Below the pieces are notes generated by a model. The model saw only the letters and a list, made by a program, of their open reading frames with translations. It made no database searches and had not been told where the DNA came from. From Strongylocentrotus droebachiensis (lineage: Eukaryota > Echinodermata > Echinoidea > Camarodonta > Strongylocentrotidae), in NCBI GenBank assembly GCA_035222895.1, contig JAVYIG010000889.1, positions 1 to 64,000 of the forward strand: a stretch of DNA of 64,000 nt. The letters run 5' to 3'. Both the position numbers and the translations under genes were made by a program. Below are positions 1-12,100 of this stretch, one piece after another (positions within the stretch are counted from its first letter, which is position 1; each line of letters begins with the position of its first letter).

Positions 1-180
1 CTAAGGCTGGCCCCTGGATGCTCATCTGACCTTAATTTAATGCCTAAAACCTCTGCCCTTCCGGGGGCTCCGCCCCCTGGACCATACGCCAATTAGTGAC
101 CTACCCTTGATCCCCCGCCAATTTGTGCTACGCTCTACCTTATCTCAAAAACTCTAGCCTCCCCCACTTACTTTTAACCC
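1..180 (+). repeat. GC-rich dispersed/tandem repeat, left window edge
   Basis: It contains CTCATCTGACC-TAAT, GCCTAAAACC-CTGCC, a GGGGGCTCCGCCCCCTGGAC hairpin and CCAATTAGTGACCT. The same unit recurs at 1090-1132 joined to 3076-3240, and in reverse at 63640-64000. Unit length is about 130-170 bp. Class unknown. Confidence 0.7.
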
Positions 181-265
181 CATTTTTCTCCTTCATTAAA
201 TCTCGAAGCGCCCTCAAATACTTCAATGAAAGAAGCCCACTGCCGCTGTAGAACATGCTACGCCG

Positions 266-1039
266 CACAGTGGGCCGGGGAGGAACCAAAGTGCGCCAAA
301 ACTCATGTTTGAGGATTTATTTGTTATAAATCCAGAGAAATGTTTGGATTTCAAGGGATTTTCGCTTAAATTTATTACCAACATTTTCTCTGATGTCTAA
401 GCTTTAAGTTAAAACCAGATTTGGTTGCCTGATTCTGCCCGTTATTATGTTAGAGCCGTTTTCCTTGCAACATTGCCCCGAAAAATGTGTTTATTTTGGT
501 CCGCGGTGTCAGAACAAGTGTCACGCGCCCCCTCGCGCCGTGATTTATGACCACGAATCCTTCATGATTCAGCCGCGGACCAAAAAAACCCACATTTTTC
601 GGGGCAATGTGGCAAGGGAATCGGCTCTAACATAACAACGGGCAAAATTTATAAAAAAACATGGATAATTAGTCCATTTTTCAGTGAATTACCCTATAAT
701 ATATCATGAAGATTGTGTTTCTATTAATTTTAACCCATTCATTCAACGAATTTAACTATCAGGAATATGTGAGAGCAATTTCATATCAATAACTTAAAAA
801 CTTCATGTTGAATTGAAAGATTTATAAAATAAGTCACTTTTGCACTAAAACTGTGAATATGTAGGATTTTGCTGTTTGAAGTAGTAAATTTATACCCTTA
901 TTGTGCATACCGGAATTAAATATTTCACTGAGGTATTCCTCTATGTATTACCTTTCAACTGGGCAAGAAAAAAATTGAAAACAAATAAATCACCCAAACT
1001 TAGTTTTGGCGCACTTTGGTTCCTCCATGGCCCACTGTG
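266..1039. mobile_element. Transib-like element with CACAGTG termini
   Basis: The ends are CACAGTGGGCC and GGCCCACTGTG, within inverted repeats of about 60 bp (266-325 against 980-1039). Exact CGCCG flanks both sides (261-265, 1040-1044). Transib elements are known for CAC-starting termini like the RAG recombination heptamer and for GC-rich 5-bp duplications. No transposase frame; another MITE (436-644) is nested inside. Confidence 0.65.
436..644. mobile_element. Hairpin MITE nested in the Transib-like element
   Basis: 209 bp with about 70-bp inverted arms, starting TGCCCGTTATTATGTTAGAG and ending in its near-complement, around a GC-rich loop. No clear target duplication. Confidence 0.7.
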
Positions 1040-1239
1040 CGCCGTTGCGCAGGGGCCTGGATCACGAGTATGTAGTTGGTTGAAGTAAGAAAACCTAAAA
1101 CCGAAAGCCTAAAACCTCTGCCCTACCAGAGGCAGGGGCGTCGCTAGAGGGGGGGGGGGGGGGGGGTGGGGGGTGGGTGCGACACCGTCCACCTGTCAGG
1201 ATATTGTCGGTAAAATTGCGGTGCCGTCGGTAAAAATGA

Positions 1240-1590
1240 GAAAAGGGGGAGGGAAAAAATGAAAGGGAAGAAACGAAAGACAAAAAAGGGAAAAGAAAGG
1301 GAAAGAGAAGGGAAGAACGAAAGAGAAAAGAAAAATAAAAGGAAAAGAAAGGAAAGGAAAGGAAAGGAAAGAAAAGAAAAGAAAAGAAAGAAAAGAAAAG
1401 AAAAGAAAAGAAAAAAAAAAAAAAAAGGAAAGGAAAGGAAAGGAAAAAAAAGGAGAAAGGAAAAAAAAAAAAAAAGAGAATATGAAACAAAAGAAACGGG
1501 GGTGAAAGACAGGAGAAAGAGGGAGTAAGAGCCTAATGGGACTTAGAGGAGGGGTACTTGCAGGAAGTAAGAGAGAGAGAGAGAGAGGGG
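1240..1590 (+). repeat. Purine-rich GAAA/GGAAA low-complexity tract
   Basis: A nearly pure A/G run of variants of GGAAA and GAAAA, ending in (GA)n near 1572. It creates spurious lysine/arginine frames on plus and phenylalanine frames on minus. Confidence 0.85.
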
Positions 1591-2544
1591 GTTGTTGGGT
1601 GGTGTCGTCTCGTCAATGGAGCAAGAAAGATACGCATATATATGGTCTGTACACTGTAAAAAAAAAAATTGTTCATTGGTAATTTTTACGTATTTTTTCC
1701 ATGTAGAATTTACTTGAAAACATTAGTTTTGCCACTTACGCACTAAATTTAAGTCTTGCTAACTCAAACTTTCAATTTAGTAGAACATACGTGGAATATT
1801 TAAGTAAAATCAAATACATAAGAACTTTAAGTAATTTCAGCTTGTATTAATTTAGTAATTTTAACTCAAAATCAGAAATTATACGTATTACTCAAACAAT
1901 TTATGTTGATTATTCTTATCTTTTTAAAGTAAGGACCGATGCAGTGCGTAATAGAAATATTTACATAATTTATGAATATTCATTAAGACCAAATTAAACT
2001 CTTTTTTAAATAAAACAATTCTTTTTTGGGGTTGAATGAAAATTTAAGGACTTTAAAACATTTACTAATTCATTTAACATGGCTAAGCAAAGACAAGACA
2101 ATTTTTAATTGTTACCCAGTTCAAAACAAATCAAAACTTGATATTTCAGGAAATTGTCAACTAATTTTCCTTTTAAGATGCTACGATCAAGTATATATAA
2201 AATTTGGAGCCTGTCAATATGTGTCGAATTGAAGCGTATGTAATAGTTTGTGATGGTGGTAGATATATATATACGGTTAAATCTTAAATAGAAGTAGTGT
2301 TAGTGATTAGTGATTAATCTTAAATAGAAGTAGTGAATGATTAGTGGATGTTACTTGTTAGATTAGATGGGTACCAAATCGTGCAATATGTAATCCTATC
2401 ATAGCTTTTTTTTAATTATCTAAAATGATTACAATACTTAAATTATTTACGTTAATGTAACTCGATTTAACTGAGAAAAAATGTATTCAGCAAAATAAGT
2501 AAATTCTACTTAAGATGCCGTAGGTAATATTTACTTAAAGGGTA

Positions 2545-2816
2545 AGGGGGGTAAGCGGACACTTTTTTTTTGGGGGGGGGGGGTCTTGAAATTTCAAAAT
2601 TTGACATTTTTCTTCGTTGGGGGGGGGGGGGGAGGTAAGGTCACCTTTTTTAGGTTAGCCGTGGGTATAATTTTTTTTTTTTTTTAAATAATTAAAAAAA
2701 AAAAACCAAAGGGGGGGGGGGGGTTTAGGTTTTTTAGGGGGTTTACACACATAAAAATACCAAAGGGGGGGTTTAAACCCCCAACCCCCCCCCCCCCCCC
2801 CCTGCGTACGCCCCTG
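2545..2816 (-). mobile_element. Truncated member of the G-tract hAT-like family
   Basis: It ends with CCTGCGTACGCCCCTG and shares internal blocks (GGTAAGGTCACCTTTTTTAGG, poly-G/poly-T spacers) with the complete copy at 52597-53094. The opposite terminus is absent. Confidence 0.6.
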
Positions 2817-3240
2817 GCTATGATGCTGACTAAGTTGACGAAATAATTCGTATATTTTTATGTCGTCGAGGAAATTGACCATTTGCGCATAGCAAGTACT
2901 ATGGATAGTCGATAGGAAAAACAATTTACCCTTCGGCCCAAGGTTTAAAATGTTAAATTTGTAGATATTGGACGTTTAATTTTGTCGGTAATTGGTGGCT
3001 AGTTTTGTCGGTAATCGTTGACCTCTACACCCCCCCCCCCACTGAAAAAGGTCTAGCGACGCCCCTGACCAGAGGCTCCGCCCCCTGGACCATACGCCAA
3101 ATAGTGACCTGCCAGTGTCATGAATAAGGTATTAAAATATGTTCATCTTACCGTAATTAAATGCCCCTACCCCCTGATCATCCGGGGCTCCGCCCCTCGA
3201 TCCCCATCCAATTTGTGCTACGCTCTACCTTATCTTATGA

Positions 3241-4670
3241 AGGGGATATAATATTTCTGATGTGGATGAAGCGGAATGAAGCAGTATATCTTATTTCTAT
3301 TTTCTTCTATATAAACTGATGCTCATAAGATAAGTATGTAGTAGGTCCCCTCTTTCTCTTCCCGCTCTGCTCGCCTCATGATTGTGTTGAAATGTATTTA
3401 TAATCATCTAGATTTCAATGTTTTACAATTTAATGACATAGCAAACACTTTTGTTTTTATTCATTAAATTTGTTTCTCAAATTTCCTATCCCGTTTCGTA
3501 CATAAGCAAAGCATTTTCTATGAAACATAATTTATTTATAACGTAGCCTTTTACATTCAAATTTATGATTTCTGCTACTACATGTAGTAAACAACAGTTT
3601 AGATGTCTTCATATTTATTATACATTCAGAACAAAAAACAAAAAAATATTTTTCAAACGAATTATGAGGCCAGAAAAAAAAGGGGGGTGGTAGACGAAAA
3701 ACTAACTAAATAAAACTCTTAATTACACTCAATGCAATTCCGAGATGGCGCAATAGCGACTCAAGTTTCTGTATTGATGAATTTTAAATGTAATTACGTC
3801 ACTGCGTTGTGTGTGGGGGGGGGGGGGGGGGGTCTTCAGCTGGGGGCTCCAATGTGCTATTTCGCAAGCAATGCTAGCTATTTTCTTTTTTTGCGAGGGG
3901 GGAGGGGGTGTTAAGACTCGGAAAACACAAAATGAAAGGGAACGTGCCGACTAAAAATGGAAGATCAAGCTTTGCATTCTACCAACGCACTTTGAGAAAT
4001 TACATTTCTTTTTGAAAGGGAGCGTAGCGACCGAGCACGAAAGTTTGTACTCTTTAGTTGGGGGATAAAAATTTTATCATTGAGACAAATTTAAGTTCCT
4101 TTCCCCATCTTCCAAATAGGTTTAGTCAGCTTTAAAAATCGTTAATTTAGATACTTTTGGCGATTTTAAATATCTCAGGGGGGGGGAGAGCCGTCCTGCA
4201 GATTTTCCGTAGAGATACTCCCTCATTCATTTTGACTAACCGACCCTCAATGAGGCACTATTGTATATTAGTAACATTATCATTGCTGTCAGTGTTGTTG
4301 TTGTTGATGTTATAATCCTGTATTTTGTATTAGGGGAGGCCCTACTGAAATTTGTATTTCACACAATCAAGCCTGTTCCTGTGTATTGCATTCATAAGGA
4401 ATCACAATACTAAGAAGGCTGTGGTTTACATTTTGTTATATTGTGCTTATATCTTTCGAGGGAGCAGAGCGACCGAGCATGAAGAGTTTGAACTCTAGAT
4501 TGTTACAGCAAAGCTATCGTATATACAAAATGTAGAAGGGCCTGTAAACTGAAAAAGGAGCAGGGGCTACAGCGCCCTCAACATCCCCCCGCGTTCCGCG
4601 GCCCATGAATTTTAATCACTCCTCGTTTATTCTAGAATAAGCGAGTTCGTAATTAGGATTTGCGCATGGG
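3241..4670. other. Intergenic stretch without a recognised gene
   Basis: Contains a poly-G run at 3817, and two copies of a motif GGGAGC-AGCGACCGAGCA (about 4018 and 4460), an unclassified dispersed repeat. No coding exon seen. Confidence 0.4.
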
Positions 4671-4673
4671 CAG

Positions 4674-4945
4674 ATAAAGGTCATTTGTTCCCAAATTGTA
4701 ATACCATCGACACGAATACTGGTATCGTACTCATGAAATTATGTAATCAGTATCCATTAATGCACCGACAGTACATTTATCTGATACACAGGTGGAAATA
4801 TTCTTCTTAAGAGGCAAAGAAAAGGTATTCATGAAGCACCTCCATCACTACGGCAGTGATTTTTCTAAAATGCACAAAATGGGAAGTATCCATATCGTGT
4901 AAAAGCTCTTTGGATATTTTGGGGTCATGCGTTCCGAAGCTATTT
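4674..4945 (+). repeat. Dispersed repeat shared with 30744-31705
   Basis: AAAGGTCATTTGT, CATTAATGCAC, ACACAGGTGGAA and TTTGGGGTCAT blocks occur in the same order at 30744-30819 and 31458-31705, where a GC-rich MITE splits the copy. Confidence 0.6.
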
Positions 4946-4982
4946 ACGAACTGGCTTATTGTTTGCAAAAGTATATAGTGCA

Positions 4983-5220
4983 ACTTCTTCTTCTACTCCT
5001 TCTCTTTCTTCTTCTTCTTCTTCTTCTTCTACACCTTCTCTTTCTTCTTTTCTTCTTCTACTTCTTCTTCTATTCCCTCTTCTTCTTCCTGTTCTACTCC
5101 TTCTTTTTCTTCTTCTTCTTCCTTTTCTCCTTCTACTTTTTTCTTCTTCTTCTCATTCTTCTTCTTCTACTCCTTTTCTTTTTTCTTCTTCTTCTTTTAC
5201 TCCTTCTATTTCGTATTATT
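4983..5220 (+). repeat. (TTC)n microsatellite
   Basis: Imperfect CTT/TTC repeats over about 235 bp, followed by ATT-rich repeats to about 5360. Long leucine/serine frames here are artefacts. Confidence 0.9.
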
Positions 5221-5871
5221 ATGATTGATGTTCTTATTATTTTTGCTTTTTATTATTATTATTATCATCACTATTATTATCATTGTTACTATTTTTATTT
5301 ATTATTTTTGTTATAGTACTGTATTATCATCACCACCATTGTAATCATTTTATTATTATGATTTATAAAAGAATTGACCAACATGTTTATCTCAAATTGC
5401 GTGTTACACTGGAGAGTCGCTAGATATCCGGAATATAATACATTTAATTTATTTGTTGGTGTTAATTATGCTTCATATCAGGGGTCTTGACAAAAACACT
5501 ACGAATTGGGGAATCCCCCCTCATGCACCATATTCGGATTGGATTGACGTAGTGATTGCTGCACGCGTATAAAACAGAGCTCGTCGAGCCATGCATGCGT
5601 TGCCTAAAGTTTACAATCCGTACTTTCTTTGACATTGGAGTATATTAACTGAGGGGAGGGGGATGGTTCCCTATTAACACAATGTACTTCATAATCATTT
5701 TTATCTCCAAAAGGGAGGGGTTGGTGCACATTTTGGTGCAACCTTAAAGTAGATCAATGTTTAGGCCGATCAAAACCCGAATGGGGTTCCCCTATTTGAT
5801 ATATTATACATGTACTAACTTTAAAGTATTTCCTACAATTAGCTTTCCTTATCAATTATATTTTCCTTCAG

Positions 5872-6154
5872 GTAGTGATGGCGGAAGAAGTTCTGAGTGA
5901 TGCCCTTTTGAATGCACTTTCCAAGAAAATGGATATAGCCCTTTATCCAGTCGGCGATTTTGCCGTCGACCTGGGCTTCGATTTCGCCGCCGCCAGCGCA
6001 GCGGAGCAGCATTCGTTTCAGACACTAAATCCGCAGGGGAAATACGAGTATCTTCTAAAGAAGTTTGTCCTCACTCACGGTCGGGGGGCGAAAGATCTCA
6101 TTGATATATTCAAAGATAAACAAAAGAAGCTCCTTGTCAACTTTCTTGAAGAAG
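5872..6154 (+). CDS. NLR gene exon: start codon and Death-like domain
   Basis: The acceptor TTTTCCTTCAG ends at 5871, the ATG is at 5878 and the donor GAAG|GTGTGT follows 6154 (phase 1). The 92 residues have the length and hydrophobic spacing of a Death-fold bundle, with [19 protein letters not shown] and KLLVNFLEE helices. Six upstream bases would be 5' UTR. The reading frame runs 20 codons into the intron, so the exon end rests on the donor and on agreement with the next phase. Death, DED or CARD could not be separated with certainty; Death fits best. Confidence 0.65.
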
Positions 6155-9100
6155 GTGTGTCTGAACCTATCTCTCTCTTAGAATTTTGGTCATCCAGTAA
6201 TGGCGAAAACTTTTAGTCACCACTTTCTCTGCCACCAACATATTACACATGTCGGTGACAGTTCAGTAGTGAGGTGATTGACAATGAGATTAAAATTTTC
6301 ATGGTAAATAATATAATGCTTGAATTATATTATAATATTATAGCTCAATTTTGTGTGGATTTTTAAATTGTTAGTGATATCAATAAATTGTAATGAAAAT
6401 GAAAATGATTTTTTTTTGGTTAATGATACTATGACGTTGGCGATTGGCATACAATCTTTTGGGCCATTCATCATTTAATAATCAATTAGGCCTATGCATA
6501 ATGGATAAATCATGTTCATTATTTTTTATACACAGCCATCAAAAATCGCAGCCATTTACGTAAACCAGAGCCTGGACCCGCGAATTCCCGGAACCAATTA
6601 TTTAGTTGGAGATTTGTAGCAGGTGAAATTTTCTCCAGAGATTTATTTTCTTAAATTTCAACAAGTTTATTTTGGTTTCATGTGTTAAATATTTGTTAAT
6701 TGACAATACATAAATAAATGAATAAATGCAATTTAAAACATGAAAATAAAGAAACATAATGTGCAATGTAATCAGTCCCAAATGGAGAAAAAAATACTGC
6801 TTCCTCTCTACAACACCGAATAACGATTTTGACAGCACTTCCAGAATTTTAAATTTTGATATCTTTTTTGTTGTTTATGATTAATATAGCATTTATATGT
6901 AATTTATTGATGTATACGCTTTTTATATTTTATTGCAGGTCTAAGCTTCGTTGTAGTTCTCTTGGCTATTGTGGTTTACAATTGGCATAATATCTTCCCT
7001 GGTAAGCTGATATCATTATAACACTACAATTCCTCTTGCTTTGATTAAGCAAGGTGCCTGAATTGTGTCATGGGTTCGATGCCCGGTAAAGGACATACGT
7101 CCTTGAGAAAGATTTATCTTTGCTCCTCTCTGCCGAGGTGTTCAAAGGGTACCTGGTAGAAGAAGGACACATGATAGTCCACTGTGATTTGATCACAGAG
7201 TTCTGTGCGTGTCTAACTCTCTGTGCATTGGTCTAGCATGTGCGCGCCCGTAAAAGGGCGACTGACTGAAATGCTCCCCATTCGTGCGAGTGGAGTGGAG
7301 AGTGGGCGCTGTAAAGCTTCGCTGCATTGCCAGGGCAACTATCTGGTTTAATGACCGTCCTTCGGGTTAGATATTTGATACTTGTTAGATACTTGTCATG
7401 AGCTCAAAGGGGCGTACTCATGTACATGCAACACTGGCTATGGAGGCAGCGACTGTGAGACAGGTAGGCCTATATGTAGAGTTCATCCCCTCTAGTATAT
7501 ACCATCGAGATATTTTAAGGGCGTGTTCATGCTTCACTTTTTCTGGCCAGAATCAGGCATCTGTTACGCGTTTAGTTTAAAACATGGTTGCGTCTTTAGC
7601 TTAATTTTGTAGAATCACCGAAAAACGGCGATCACGAACGCCGATCGTAAACTCACAAAAAGATGCGTTTACAATTTGTAAACGCGTTTAAATGGGGTCA
7701 ACGCACTGACCTCTAGTGGGTCTACGTAGCATGCACAGTGAAGGTCACACAAGGCCACACAAGGAGAATTGCCTGGATGAGCCAGAGAAGTAAGCATGAA
7801 CAGTACACCGTGGAACTGCGATCACGATGAGAGTTTACGATGAGCGTTTCAGATCGCTCATTCTACCTTCAAAATCAAGCATGAACGCGCCCTAAGATAC
7901 CCAAAATAATGCTAAATTCACGTGAAGCCCTTCCCTCCTTTCAACCATCCTGAAGAAGTTATTGGGCTTAGACTATAGAGACAAACCCACTGGTACGAAC
8001 TGATTAAACGAATAAGATTACGTTGGAGACAACTTGATACATGTACATTTCTACTCACAGAACCGCGAAAATGTGCATCGTCAACGTGTCGAAACGGAGG
8101 CACTTGTCATGAGCTCGACGAGGAAATCTGTAGATGTAGATCTGGTTTAATGATCGTTTGTCAGTTTAGATATTCGAACAAATCAGCAATATTTTGCTAC
8201 ATATAATTATGTTGCGTGTTTTTCTTCTCACAGAACCGCGAAAATGTGCATCGTCACCCTGTCAAAATGGAGGCACTTGTCATGAGCTTCACGGGGCGTA
8301 CTCATGTACATGCAGCACTGGCTATGGAGGCAGCGACTGTGAGACAGGTAGGCCTATATGTAGGGTTCATCCCCTCTAGTATATACCATCGAGATATTTT
8401 AAGATACCCAAAATAATGCTAAATTCACGTGAAGCCCTTCCCTCCTTTCAACCATCCTGAAGAAGTTATTTGGCTTAGACTATAGAGACAAACCCACTGG
8501 TACGAACTGATTAAAAGAATAAGATTATGTTGGAGACAACTTGATACATGTACATTTCTACGATCATTAGCATCGAAAATATCAGACTGTTTTGTGTTGA
8601 AAATGAAATTCAATACACCTTTTATAAAAGCAATGCAGGTGCAATTAAAAAAGAAATATTTTTCATTGATTTGTGTGTACTTATTCCAGAATACATAGCA
8701 GAAACCTTCAGCCTTGAAGAGTGCCAAGACGCATTACGGATACACTATGAGACAAATCTCTTTAAAATTCCCCTGGAGCCGTGGGATCCAGATGTTGACG
8801 TGGACCTAAAGACGATCTTCACGACCGTAAGCCTCTACAAAGAAGACAACAATAATATTCCGGTTAAACCCTTACAGAAGTCAACTATAAATGGATCAGT
8901 CAATGATATATTCCAGACTAAAGTTCGAGTGGTGTTGTTTGGGGAGGCTGGCCGGGGAAAAACTACAGCTGTAGCAAAAATGGCTTATGATTGGGCCAAT
9001 CAAACAGAAGACTCCCCTTGGAAGAATGTGAAGTTGCTCTTTGTCTTCAAGATGAGGAACATGAATGCCAAGACAGAAATAACCGAAGCCATTGTTCCGT

Positions 9101-12100
9101 TGCTGGGGAAGAAATACCAGAAGTATCTAAAACAGCTCGAACATTATATCGATTCCCATGAGAAGGATATTGTCATGCTCTTTGACGGTTATGATGAAAT
9201 TAGTGGAGAGCTAGATTGCAAGGGAGATGTAGGTGGCGTCATTGATATATTGTGTCTGAAGATATGCAGGCAATGTCGGGTCTTGGTAACGTCTCGCCCC
9301 GTAAGGAAAGGAGACTTCATTAATTCGAGAGAGGTCTACTATTCCAAGATGGTAATAGAAGGATATTCCCAACAGCATGCCACAGATTTCATCGCCAAAT
9401 TCTTTCGTTACAATGAAACAAAAGGAGCAGAACTGACGAAATATTTAGAAGAAGACATCGTTACCAACGAAATGACTGCCACGCCCCTTTTTTGTACTAT
9501 GGTGTGTTATTTGTGGAATGATGGCTTTATTAATGGAAACTACACCCGAACGAAACTATTTGATGATATCATGGAGTTCATGAGGAGACACCTGAATGCT
9601 AAGGATGAGCGAGATAGAGAGATCACGCGAGACCTGCTCAACGACACAGTTGTTTCAGTCGGGCAAGTTGCCAATACGAAATTGAGAGACAAGAATGATC
9701 CCAATTCATTCCTGTTAAGTGAGGACGATTTTAGTGACGTTCACGAGGATCGAGTAAACATCAGTTTCTCACTTGGTCTGTTGAAGAGGAAGACGGATAG
9801 TGACATCATCAACATTGAATTCTTCCACAAGTTAGCGCAGGAATATTCAGCAGGAAGATATCTTGCAAGTCGCCTCGATGAAGGAGTCAGCAATATTGGC
9901 TTTTTACAAATATTCTTTGACCTAAAAGAGATCTTCCAGTTTGCATCAGGGACATCGGTTTTGGCGTGCCGACAAATTTTGGCATCTTTCTTTGAAGTTT
10001 ACTGGTTACCTTTCAACAACGAATGCTGCCCCTACCATGGCCCCTACATGGATCATCACATCGTCTTAGATTTAATTAGCGAGGCAGGTACTTGTGCAGG
10101 GGATTCAGAAACGTATTTGACGCGTTTTTTTGAAGATGGACAAATTCGACTGCCACAAGTTACAGCATCAACAGTGGTTGGACTTGAGAACCTACCAGGA
10201 TCTGTTAAGGAAAAGGTAATGGAATAGAGAGGGGCATGGAGGGAATGGGAAAGAGACACAAGTAAAGTGGGAATGGGAGGAGACGGAAAGCAGGGAGGAC
10301 ACAGTGGGATAAAGGGAGAGAGATGGAGGAAAATTTAACTTTAGAAAACAACTGCCTTTTTCTAGAAGAAATTACATTATTTTTCTACACATTCAATTTT
10401 GAGGTTCAGTAACTGACCGTTCCCAGCAGTACGTAAACATTCTTTAAAAAATGTTTCCAACCATTAGAAAATCCGGTCTGGATTCTATTTATTTCAACGT
10501 GCTCAAGGAAATTTATGTATACCCTTTTCACTGTTACCATGATTATGCATTGTAGATCACATCCATTGATATCCATGAAGGGAACGGCTCTCCAGACTTA
10601 TTTGTGAGACTATGGAACAGCATGAACACTTCGTCCCTTCTCACTCACCTAGCTCTTCCCATCCCTGCCAACATCGGGTTTAATCTGAAGCACCTCACAT
10701 CCATACGTGTTTTTGAGGCTTCCCAAGTGATATCAATCCGCAGCCTCGCACATGTTTTAACCTTCCTGCCAAAGGTTAAGGAGCTGATTATTCAAGATAT
10801 AGTAAGTCACGCTTTAAATATCTCTGCTCACATTGATTTCGGTTAGTTGAAGAGGGGGGGGGGGGGCTGAAAATATAATCACTTTTGCCAGTTGCCCCCC
10901 CCCCCATCAAACAATCCTGGATCTGCCATAGCATCACAAATCCCTGTTGTCTCTACATTTTGAATTGCTTATCAGTCATTGTGCAAGCATCATAAGAACC
11001 CTGTATACTATTTTTGAAAATGTATTCACTAAACAATTGATATAATGATAATAATACTCAAAATATTAATAAAATGTATTATTATTGCTATTATTGTTAT
11101 TTTTTATTTAGTACTATCATTATTACTATTACTATCATGCTTATCATTATCATTATTATCATAATTATAATCATGTTGAATGCGGGTATATACTTAGGCC
11201 TATTAAGTGTTAGGGGGTTAGGTTTAGGGCCTATGGTTCCTTGGACCAAGTGGATTCGGGACAAATTGGACATATTTAACTATAAATTCAGATCTTTTCC
11301 GTCACCCTCGTTACAGTTTCTTCTTTGTAATTGTTAATTTCTTTATTTTCGGTTGTTTTACAGGAACATGTTGAACTGGACTACAACACTAATGCCTTCT
11401 GTGAGCTGTGGAAAAACCTCCATACCTCACCAGACCTCAACCGGCTTCTTCTTCCAATACCGGCGTACCGGGAGATCCCGTGTGATTTAGAACCACTTCG
11501 ATCGGTCCAGGTCTTTGAAACACAATCATCTTCTCTCAACCTCCCAATCCTCTTGATCAAAGTGCCAAATTTACAAGAGCTTATGTTACACTTTGATGTA
11601 AGTAGGCTTACATCTACAGAACGCATACCAGGGGAGTGTTTCCCAAAGACTAAGATTGACTTTAAGTTGGACTTAAGTATGGCAGGCCATTCATGCAACT
11701 GTTTGCTGTCACCATTGTGATCTTAAGATTTTTTTAAATTCCTTCAATAATGAATTATCAAAAATGTAAATTCTGTAAATTTGTGACCATGATTTGTACG
11801 TCTTTTGAGAGACCAGTGCCAGAAAATGATGAGAACAAACAATGGCATGAACAGCCTGCCATCCAACTTAAAGTCATTCTTAGTCTTTGTGAAACACCTC
11901 CCAGGTTTAACATGCTTTTTTAGTTCACATTCTTCAACTTTGCATTGTATTGTCAGTATAATGTATTATGCTTGCTTCTTGTTTAAAGGGTTCAGTCTCA
12001 GATATGACCCTGGTTCATTTCCTGACACATAATTGTAATTGTTTGTTATTGCTTGTTATTCTTGTATTGAATTATTATTTCATGATTTAGAGACAGTTAT

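Larger units (their letters stand above)
1133..3067. mobile_element. hAT-like non-autonomous element, 1.9 kb, 8-bp duplication
   Basis: The ends are CAGGGGCGTCGCTAG and CTAGCGACGCCCCTG. ACCAGAGG is repeated exactly at 1125-1132 and 3068-3075. It interrupts a copy of the GC-rich edge repeat, whose two halves rejoin when it is removed. It holds poly-G tracts, a purine-rich low-complexity stretch and a second hAT-like end at 2816. No transposase was found. Confidence 0.75.

Noticed and set aside
9-140. rRNA or tRNA gene in the GC-rich edge repeat
   Set aside because: The GC hairpins do not fit a tRNA cloverleaf or any rRNA segment I recognise.
1095-1528. Lysine/glutamate-rich plus frame and phenylalanine-rich minus frame
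   Set aside because: Translation of a purine tract; no gene signals.
4927-5316. Poly-leucine/serine frames
   Set aside because: Translation of a TTC microsatellite.
8548-8689. First 47 codons of the long NACHT open frame as coding
   Set aside because: They overlap intron sequence duplicated at 7896-8054, and a strong acceptor at 8689 restores the expected phase.
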